Below are positions 32,630 to 38,430 of a DNA stretch of 38,430 bases, in pieces. The position numbers were made by a program, and so were the translations under genes. The notes beneath the pieces are model-generated. The model was given only the letters and a program-made list of their open reading frames with translations, was not told the DNA's origin and made no database searches. The DNA is from an uncultured Clostridia bacterium (GTDB lineage Bacteria; Bacillota; Clostridia; Christensenellales; Aristaeellaceae): positions 1 through 38,430 of the forward strand of contig CAKTYE010000017.1 in assembly GCA_934631985.1 (NCBI GenBank). The letters are read 5' to 3'. Position 1 is the first letter of the stretch. Each line of letters starts with the position of its first letter.

Positions 32630-32768
32630 TAAAATGAAGGAAAACGGAAACGGAAATTGTGTGAATAATTATTTTTACGAAACACTTTGAAAAATTTAGA
32701 ATAAGTGAGCTATTTGCATGTAAATCCAAGTTTTAATGAATTTCAAGGGAAAACGGACTTTATGCCGG

Positions 32769-32797
32769 TTGCACGGATTTTCCAAATGATTTACACT
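32769..32797 (+). promoter_or_regulatory. groESL promoter
   Basis: TTGCAC (32769-32774) and TACACT (32792-32797), 17 bases apart. The predicted start is near 32804, just upstream of the CIRCE operator. The 32630-32768 stretch is AT-rich and holds nothing else I can support. Confidence 0.6.
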
Positions 32798-32811
32798 AAC
32801 ACCGTTCGAAA

Positions 32812-32838
32812 TTAGCACTCACATCAAATGAGTGCTAA
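32812..32838 (+). promoter_or_regulatory. CIRCE operator (HrcA binding site)
   Basis: TTAGCACTC, a 9-base spacer and GAGTGCTAA form the perfect consensus CIRCE element. HrcA represses groESL here and releases it under heat shock. hrcA is not in the window. Confidence 0.97.
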
Positions 32839-32880
32839 CAAGACCCTGAGAGTTCAAGCGTTATGAAGGAGGAATTCACA

Positions 32881-33165
32881 ATGACCGTGAAGCCTTTGAG
32901 CGACCGTGTCGTCATCAAGAATGTTGAAGCGGAGGAGACCACCAAGTCTGGTCTGATCCTCACCAGCGCTGCCAAGGAAAAGCCCCAGATGGCTGAAGTG
33001 TTGGCGGTGGGTCCCGGCGGTATGGTGGATGGCAAGGAAGTCACCATGCAGGTCAAGGTAGGTCAGAAGGTCATTTATTCGAAGTATGCGGGTACGGAAG
33101 TCAAGATCGACGGCGAAGAGTTGATCATCGTCCGTCAGAGTGACATCCTCGCCGTGGTGGAGTAA
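32881..33165 (+). CDS. groES: Co-chaperonin GroES
   Basis: A 94-residue co-chaperonin, the lid of the GroEL folding chamber. It matches the family from the M-T-V-K-P-L-S-D-R-V-V-I start to the C-terminal I-V-R-Q-S-D-I-L-A-V-V, with the mobile loop near residues 17-32 (E-T-T-K-S-G-L-I-L). AAGGAGG lies 8 bases before the ATG at 32881; an in-frame ATG at 32863 overlaps that site and would add six foreign residues. groEL follows 49 bases later under the same CIRCE-controlled promoter. Confidence 0.97.
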   Translation: MTVKPLSDRVVIKNVEAEETTKSGLILTSAAKEKPQMAEVLAVGPGGMVDGKEVTMQVKVGQKVIYSKYAGTEVKIDGEELIIVRQSDILAVVE

Positions 33166-33214
33166 GCTGTCCACCCGTTCGATTTTCATCATAGCATAAA
33201 GGAGTGCATGCATT

Positions 33215-34849
33215 ATGGCTAAGCAGATTCAATATGGCGAGCAGGCTCGCCGCAGCTTGGAAAAGGGCGTTAACGCGCTGGCTGATACCGTCAAGATTAC
33301 CCTGGGACCGAAGGGCCGCAACGTTGTGCTGGACAAGAAGTTCGGCGCTCCCCTCATCACCAACGACGGTGTGACCATCGCCAAGGAGATCGAGCTGGAA
33401 GACCCCTTTGAAAACATGGGCGCTCAGCTGGTGAAGGAAGTCTCCACCAAGACCAACGATGTGGCGGGCGACGGCACCACCACCGCGACCCTGCTGGCTC
33501 AGGCCATCATTCGCGAGGGCCTGCGCAACCTGGCTGCGGGTGCGAACCCCATGGTGCTGAAGAAGGGCATCGAGGCTGCTACCGAGGCGGCTGTGGAAGG
33601 CCTGCGCGAGCAGAGCCAGCCTGTGAACGGCAAGCAGTCCATCGCGCAGGTGGCTTCCATCTCCGCGGCGGATGAGACTATCGGCAAGCTGATTTCCGAC
33701 GCCATGGAGACCGTTGGCAACGATGGCGTGATCACCGTTGAGGAAAGCAAGACCATGACCACCGGCATGACCACCACCGAGGGCATGCAGTTTGACCGTG
33801 GCTACGCCTCCGCTTACATGGTGACCGACACCGACAAGATGGAAGCTGTGCTGGACAATCCCCTGATCCTGATTACCGACAAGAAGATCAGCAACATTCA
33901 GGAGTTGCTGCCCCTGCTGGAGCAGGTGGTGCAGGCTGGCAAGAAGCTGCTGATCATCGCGGAGGATGTTGAGGGCGAGGCCCTGAGCACCCTGGTGCTG
34001 AATAAGCTGCGCGGCACCTTCACCTGCGTTGCGGTCAAGGCCCCTGGCTTTGGCGATCGTCGCAAGGAAATGCTGCGTGACATCGCGATCCTGACCGGCG
34101 GTCAGGTGATCACCGATGAGTTGGGCCTGGATCTGAAGTCCGCGACCATGGACATGCTGGGCAAGGCTTCTCAGGTGAAGGTGGACAAGGAGAATACCAC
34201 CATCGTGGGCGGCGCTGGCAGCAAGGAAGACATTGATGCGCGTGTTGCCTCCATCAAGGCGCAGATCGCTGAGACCACTTCCGATTACGACCGTGAGAAG
34301 CTGCAGGAGCGTCTGGCCAAGCTGGCTGGCGGCGTTGCGGTGATCCAGGTCGGCGCTGCTACTGAGATCGAGATGAAGGAGCGCAAGCTGCGCATTGAGG
34401 ATGCTCTGGCGGCTACCCGCGCGGCTGTTGAGGAAGGCATCGTCCCCGGCGGCGGCATTGCCCTGCTGAACGTGCTGCCCAAGGTGCAGGCGCTGCTGAG
34501 CGAGTATGCGGGCGACGCGAAGACCGGTGTGCAGATTGTGCTGCGCGCGCTGGAGGAGCCGATCCGTCAGATCGCCGCGAACGCTGGCATCGATGGCAGC
34601 GTGATCGTGGAGAACATTAAGAATGCCAAGAAGCCCGGCTATGGCTACGATGCGCTGAAGGGCGAGTATGTGGACATGATCGAGCGCGGCATTATCGACC
34701 CCACCAAGGTGACCCGTTCTGCGCTGCAGAACGCGGCGAGCGTGGCGGCGATGGTGCTGACCACCGAGTCTCTGGTGGCGGACATTCCTGCTCCCGAACC
34801 TGCGGCTCCTGCTGGCGGCGCTGCCGGCGGCATGGGCGGTATGTACTAA
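33215..34849 (+). CDS. groEL: Chaperonin GroEL
   Basis: A 544-residue chaperonin subunit with the usual length. It has the N-terminal T-L-G-P-K-G-R-N-V-V-L-D ATP site, G-D-G-T-T-T-A-T, the A-A-V-E-E-G-I-V-P-G-G-G motif near 405, and the flexible C-terminal G-G-M-G-G-M-Y. With GroES it refolds proteins in the cytoplasm. AAGGAG precedes the ATG by about 9 bases. A terminator closes the operon. Confidence 0.98.
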   Translation: MAKQIQYGEQARRSLEKGVNALADTVKITLGPKGRNVVLDKKFGAPLITNDGVTIAKEIELEDPFENMGAQLVKEVSTKTNDVAGDGTTTATLLAQAIIREGLRNLAAGANPMVLKKGIEAATEAAVEGLREQSQPVNGKQSIAQVASISAADETIGKLISDAMETVGNDGVITVEESKTMTTGMTTTEGMQFDRGYASAYMVTDTDKMEAVLDNPLILITDKKISNIQELLPLLEQVVQAGKKLLIIAEDVEGEALSTLVLNKLRGTFTCVAVKAPGFGDRRKEMLRDIAILTGGQVITDELGLDLKSATMDMLGKASQVKVDKENTTIVGGAGSKEDIDARVASIKAQIAETTSDYDREKLQERLAKLAGGVAVIQVGAATEIEMKERKLRIEDALAATRAAVEEGIVPGGGIALLNVLPKVQALLSEYAGDAKTGVQIVLRALEEPIRQIAANAGIDGSVIVENIKNAKKPGYGYDALKGEYVDMIERGIIDPTKVTRSALQNAASVAAMVLTTESLVADIPAPEPAAPAGGAAGGMGGMY

Positions 34850-34872
34850 TTCCCAAAAGGAAAGCCTTTCAA

Positions 34873-34902
34873 GGGAGACGGCGAAAGTCGTCTCTCTTTT
34901 TT
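34873..34902 (+). terminator. Rho-independent terminator after groEL
   Basis: GGGAGACG (34873-34880) pairs with CGTCTCTC (34889-34896) around an 8-base loop, followed by six T residues. Confidence 0.85.
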
Positions 34903-34999
34903 GCGTTTTGGCAGGAATCGGACGGAAAACAGCCAATGTAATACAGCAGTACCTTTCACTTCTATTCAACCTGTTGACCTGATCAAAGGAGGAACCTTC

Positions 35000-35638
35000 A
35001 TGAAAAAGCTGCAAAAACTGGGACGGATGCTGCTGGTGCTGCTCATGGTGTGCGTGGGAATCGTTCCTGCGGAGGGCTGTGCTGCTTCAGCCATTGATGC
35101 CTTCAAGCACAATTACCCGGAATCGGACATTCCCATGGTGCTGTATCAGCCGGATGATCAAGCGCCTGTCGGGGCAAAGCTCGCCTATGGCGTGATGCTT
35201 TTCAATACGGGCGTATACAGCGGCCCGGGCTATTTCTACAGCAAATATGACACGCCTGTGCAGGCGGGAAGCGCTGTGCGCATGTACACAAAAGCCTTCA
35301 CCCAGGATGGACTGTGCTGGGTGATGATCGAATATGCTGTGCCGGATGGGCTGGCGCGCGGCTATGTGCCGCAGGTCAGCGTGGACGGCAGCACGGACGA
35401 GCTGGTGATAGAGGAGGTCGCAGAATCGCTGTACATGATGCAGGCCATTCCCTTTGAGGTGACCACAGGCCGTCAGGGGCCGGGGGAGGATTACATCAGC
35501 GACGGACATGAGGTGCAGGATACCTGGGAAGGCCTGGGAACCATTATCCTGGGGCAGGGCGAATGGTGCCTGTTTGAAGAATTTGTCGGACATGCGCAAT
35601 GGCGCGGCTGGCTGAAATACGATGAGCTGCAATATTGA
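35000..35638 (+). CDS. Secreted protein with SH3-like modules, function unknown
   Basis: A 212-residue exported protein. The start at 35000 follows AAAGGAGG by 7 bases and gives a signal peptide of about 26-30 residues; a cysteine near the cleavage region (E-G-C-A-A) could be a lipobox but lacks the usual leucine. Two similar modules follow, with G-P-G near their starts (Y-S-G-P-G and R-Q-G-P-G) and a W-x-x-x-x-Y/F-x near their ends, as in SH3b-like cell-wall domains. No catalytic motif is visible. A cell wall or surface location is inferred. It stands alone between the groEL terminator and the ABC exporter operon. Confidence 0.7.
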   Translation: MKKLQKLGRMLLVLLMVCVGIVPAEGCAASAIDAFKHNYPESDIPMVLYQPDDQAPVGAKLAYGVMLFNTGVYSGPGYFYSKYDTPVQAGSAVRMYTKAFTQDGLCWVMIEYAVPDGLARGYVPQVSVDGSTDELVIEEVAESLYMMQAIPFEVTTGRQGPGEDYISDGHEVQDTWEGLGTIILGQGEWCLFEEFVGHAQWRGWLKYDELQY

Positions 35639-35762
35639 CGGCGGGAAACGGACAGCAAAACGACATTTGAACGGTGAAATGCCGAATTTTGGACAGACTT
35701 TACTTGTGCGGGCTGCCTTTTCATGATATGCTGTCATGGCGGTTGATAAGGAGGGAAAAACC

Positions 35763-36500
35763 ATGATTCAATTTGAACATGTCAGCAAGTGCTACGCCAG
35801 GGGGCGCGAAAAGGCGCTGGACGATTTAACGCTGCATGTGGGAAAAGGCAAGGTATTCGGCTTCATTGGCCCGAACGGGGCGGGCAAGACCACGACCATT
35901 AAGCTGCTGACGGGGATACTTACGCCCACGGAAGGCACAGTGACCATTGACGGGCGCGATATGGCGCGGGAGCCGCTGGCGGCAAAAAAGCTGATCGGCT
36001 TTGTGCCGGACAGCCATGAGATGTTTGAGCGGCTGACGGGCATGGAGTATCTCAACTTCATGGCGGACATGTACGACGTGGGCGCGGCGGAGCGCAAGCA
36101 GCAGATCGAAAAATATCTGGCGATGTTTGAGATGGAGCAGGCGGCGGGGGATCAGATCCGCAGCTATTCCCGCGGCATGAAGCAGAAGATGACCATCATT
36201 GGCGCACTGATCCATCAGCCGCCGCTGTGGGTGCTGGATGAGCCGATGGTGGGCCTGGATCCCAAGGCGGCGCACCTGCTGAAGGAAGAAATGCGCCGCC
36301 ATTGCGATGCGGGCAATACGGTGTTCTTCTCCACTCATGTGCTGGATGTGGCGGAGAAGCTCTGCGATGAGATTGCCATCATCAACAAGGGCAGGCTGAT
36401 TGCCGAGGGAACGCTGGATGAGCTGCGCAGCGGTGAAAAGGGCGCAAGCCTGGAACAGCTGTTCCTGGAGATGACCGGGGAAGCGGAGGATGCGCAATGA
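35763..36500 (+). CDS. ABC-2 type exporter, ATP-binding protein
   Basis: A 245-residue ATPase that powers an ABC-2 exporter with the permease encoded next. Walker A is G-P-N-G-A-G-K-T-T-T, the signature is Y-S-R-G-M-K-Q-K (a usual variant in ABC-2 systems), Walker B is L-W-V-L-D-E-P-M-V-G-L-D, and the H-loop is S-T-H-V. AAGGAGGG lies 8 bases before the ATG at 35763; an ATG at 35736 precedes that site. Its stop overlaps the permease start by four bases. The substrate is unknown. Confidence 0.93.
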   Translation: MIQFEHVSKCYARGREKALDDLTLHVGKGKVFGFIGPNGAGKTTTIKLLTGILTPTEGTVTIDGRDMAREPLAAKKLIGFVPDSHEMFERLTGMEYLNFMADMYDVGAAERKQQIEKYLAMFEMEQAAGDQIRSYSRGMKQKMTIIGALIHQPPLWVLDEPMVGLDPKAAHLLKEEMRRHCDAGNTVFFSTHVLDVAEKLCDEIAIINKGRLIAEGTLDELRSGEKGASLEQLFLEMTGEAEDAQ

Positions 36501-38182
36501 ACAAGTTTGGCGTGCTGATGCGGCTGAACATTCGCAACAGGTTGGCGGCGCTCCGCGGCGGCTTGCAGAGCGAGCAGGGCAAGGGCAAAGCAGGAAAGAT
36601 CGCCACGGTGTTCTTTGTCGGCCTTGCCTATCTGATGATCCTGGGCATGGTGATCCTGTTTGAATTTGTGCTGTTCGAGGGCTTGCAGGCCATCGGGCAG
36701 CCGCAGATGCTGCTGCCCCTCACCCTGACCGTCGTCATGGCGGGCATGGTGCTGATGAGCTTCTTTTATGTCCTGACCTCCCTGTATTACGGGCGGGACA
36801 TCTCCTTCCTGGCGAGCCTGCCTACAACGTCCACAGCGGTGCTCGGTGCAAAGCTGGGCGAGGTGCTGCTGGGTGAAACGGGCATTGCGGCGGTGGCGCT
36901 GCTGCCTGCGATTGTGCTGTATGGCTGCAACGTGACGGTGGATGCGCTGTTCTGGGTGCGGGCGGTGCTGGTGGTGCTGACAAGCGCCATGATCCCTGTG
37001 TCGCTGACGGCGCTGCTGGCAACGCTGATTGTGCGGCTGACGGGCGGCAGCAAGCATAAGGACGCTGTGACCATGGTCTACAGCATTCTTATCATGGCGC
37101 TGGTGCTGACTGTGGAGTTCAGCTTTATGGGCCAGAACGATGACAATGCCAACTTAGACATGATCATGCAGCTGCTGATGAATCAGCAGGGACTGATGCG
37201 GCAGCTTGCGCAGGCGTTCCCGCCGTCCTGGTGGGCCATGGAGGGCTTGCAGGGCAACTGGCTCAGTCTGCTGGGCTTTATGGCCAGTGCGCTGGGCGTT
37301 TACGGGCTGGTGTGGTGGCTGCTGGGCAAGCGGTATCTGACGCTGAGCCTGTCCCTGACGGAGAACGGCAGCTCCCGCCGTCGGCGTAAGGCGAAGGTAG
37401 AGGGCATTCGTCCGCGCAGCCCGTTGATGGCGCTGTATCGGCGGGAATGCCTGGAGGTGCTGCGTACGCCGACCTACGCCTATAACTCCCTTGCGGGCAT
37501 TATCATGATGCCGGTGATGCTGGTGGCAGGCGCGCTGGGCGGCGCACGAAGCATGGACGGCATGGATCTGAGCGGCGCCTTGGAGCTGATGCGCACGCTG
37601 CTGATGCAGGCTCCGAAGGAGTACCTTTTCCTGGGCATGGCGGCGCTGCTGACCTTTGTGGGCTGCATCAATCCCGCCATTGATACGGCAGTTTCCCGGG
37701 AGGGCAGACGGCATGCCTTCAACCGGACGCTGCCGGTCTCTTTCCGGACGCAGCTGCATGCGAAGCTGCTAATGGGTATGAGCATCAACGAGCTGTCCGG
37801 GCTGGTGGGCGTGATCGTGTTCATCGCGCTGCTGCCGAAGCTATGGTGGCTGGCACTGCTGGCGTTCCTGTATATGCAGATTATGAATCTCGGCCTGTGC
37901 AGCTTCAACCTGGCGCTGGACGCAAAGCGCCCGAATTTTCATTGGACGAATGAGCAGCAGGCCATCAAGCAGAACAGCAATGTGGCGCTGGGCATGCTGA
38001 TCTCCTTCGTGCTGCTGATTGTGCCTGTCGTGGTGTTCTTCACACTGCTGGGCAGCATGGGGCTGCCGTTTGCAACGGCGATCGTACTGCTGATCGGCGC
38101 GGCGGAGGCGGCGATCGGCTATGCGGTGCTGAGGCACATCGCAGATAACAGCTATGCGGCGCTGGAGGATACGGCTGCATAA
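36497..38182 (+). CDS. ABC-2 type exporter, membrane permease
   Basis: A 561-residue integral membrane protein with roughly a dozen hydrophobic segments in two halves, separated by a basic cytoplasmic loop near residues 285-320 (S-R-R-R-R-K-A-K). It overlaps the ATPase gene by ATGA and is surely its partner. The length fits large ABC-2 permeases of unknown substrate found across Clostridia. No substrate hint is visible. rnpB begins 41 bases after its stop, with its own promoter and no terminator in between. Confidence 0.85.
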   Translation: MNKFGVLMRLNIRNRLAALRGGLQSEQGKGKAGKIATVFFVGLAYLMILGMVILFEFVLFEGLQAIGQPQMLLPLTLTVVMAGMVLMSFFYVLTSLYYGRDISFLASLPTTSTAVLGAKLGEVLLGETGIAAVALLPAIVLYGCNVTVDALFWVRAVLVVLTSAMIPVSLTALLATLIVRLTGGSKHKDAVTMVYSILIMALVLTVEFSFMGQNDDNANLDMIMQLLMNQQGLMRQLAQAFPPSWWAMEGLQGNWLSLLGFMASALGVYGLVWWLLGKRYLTLSLSLTENGSSRRRRKAKVEGIRPRSPLMALYRRECLEVLRTPTYAYNSLAGIIMMPVMLVAGALGGARSMDGMDLSGALELMRTLLMQAPKEYLFLGMAALLTFVGCINPAIDTAVSREGRRHAFNRTLPVSFRTQLHAKLLMGMSINELSGLVGVIVFIALLPKLWWLALLAFLYMQIMNLGLCSFNLALDAKRPNFHWTNEQQAIKQNSNVALGMLISFVLLIVPVVVFFTLLGSMGLPFATAIVLLIGAAEAAIGYAVLRHIADNSYAALEDTAA

Positions 38183-38186
38183 AGGC

Positions 38187-38215
38187 TTGACAAATGGCGC
38201 AAAGACGGGTATCAT
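38187..38215 (+). promoter_or_regulatory. rnpB promoter
   Basis: TTGACA (38187-38192), 17 bases, TATCAT (38210-38215). The predicted start near 38222 falls at the 5' end of the RNase P RNA. Confidence 0.8.
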
Positions 38216-38223
38216 ACTTTTTT

Positions 38224-38430
38224 GCGAGGTGACTAGGCGATCGCGTGCCATCAGGGCATGAGGAAAGTCCGAGCACCATAGGGCATGGGTGCCGGTTAAC
38301 GGCCGGTGGAGGCGACTCCAAGGAGAGTGCAACAGAGATATACCGCCAGCGCATGCGCTGGTAAGGCTGGAAAGGCGAGGTAAGAGCTCACCCGCGGCTT
38401 GGCGACTTGTCCGCGATGTAAACCCCACCC
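38224..38430 (+). ncRNA. rnpB: RNase P RNA (partial, cut by the window end)
   Basis: The catalytic RNA that removes 5' leaders from tRNA precursors. Universal core segments are visible: GAGGAAAGTCCGAGC (near 38260), the ACAGAGATATACCGCC region (38333-38348), GGTAAGAGCTCACC (near 38380), and a final GTAAACCCCACCC. These belong to the bacterial type A-like layout. The 5' end is set from the promoter; the 3' part lies beyond the window. Confidence 0.93.

Noticed and set aside
33125..35014. Minus-strand ORF of 629 codons opposite groEL
   Set aside because: groEL is certain on the plus strand, and the reverse frame gives a His/Leu/Gln-rich product with no domain.
35722..35738. CATGA and TCATG inverted repeat before the ABC exporter genes
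   Set aside because: Five-base arms with a 7-base spacer are expected by chance at this scale, and no promoter is clear around it.
1..38430. CRISPR array, tRNA genes, insertion sequences, prophage
   Set aside because: No regularly spaced direct repeats, cloverleaf with CCA region, transposase or phage structural motifs were found on reading the window.

Overview
The window looks like a chromosomal segment from a GC-rich, low-passage-of-AT member of the Firmicutes, most likely a gut-type Clostridia lineage (Christensenellales-like is a guess). The reasons are: the darA-holB-ricT block, which is a Firmicutes arrangement; strong AAGGAGG-type ribosome binding sites throughout; a MurE with the DNPR signature of meso-diaminopimelate enzymes; a perfect CIRCE operator before groESL; and a DinR/LexA-type SOS box of the Bacillus kind. 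No rRNA, tRNA, CRISPR array, insertion sequence or phage genes were seen.

Layout. 1-2.5 kb: a CdaR/PucR-type regulator followed by a C-terminal processing protease (CtpA). 2.6-6.0 kb: darA (cyclic-di-AMP receptor), holB (clamp-loader delta prime), ricT (PSP1 protein with a long basic tail) and a small protein made of two Myb/SANT-like modules. 6.0-9.5 kb: an AraC regulator, a secreted ZinT-like protein and a MATE exporter. 9.5-11.4 kb, minus strand: a Y-family polymerase with a YolD-like partner under a LexA-type box. 11.6-14.2 kb: a doubtful small ORF, a secreted CAP-domain protein (minus), a four-CxxC zinc-ribbon protein with an acidic tail, and a metallophosphoesterase.

14.5-28.8 kb is the division and cell wall (dcw) cluster: mraZ, ftsL-like, ftsI/spoVD-like PBP with PASTA domains, murE, mraY, murD, ftsW, murA, ftsQ/divIB, ftsA, ftsZ. 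These make the lipid-linked peptidoglycan precursor and the septal synthase and place them at the FtsZ ring. rsmH (mraW), murG, murC and murB are absent from the places they often occupy. Promoters with the same form (TTGCAA, 17 bp, TANNNT) precede mraZ and ftsA, and also darA and the MATE gene.

28.9-30.3 kb holds one AT-rich gene that stands out from its neighbours: a membrane-anchored coiled-coil protein with an Mrr-type nuclease domain, inserted just behind the ftsZ terminator. 30.4-32.6 kb (minus): a THUMP/UPF0020 RNA methyltransferase and mutY. 32.8-34.9 kb: groES-groEL under HrcA/CIRCE. 35.0-38.2 kb: a secreted SH3-like protein and an ABC-2 exporter pair. The window ends inside rnpB (RNase P RNA), which has its own promoter.

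The most unusual non-coding structure is a pair of related palindromic elements (7748-7974 and 12048-12110). Each sits 8 to 11 bases behind the stop codon of a secreted-protein gene, in the same orientation relative to that gene, and one carries an extra nested palindrome of about 168 bp.
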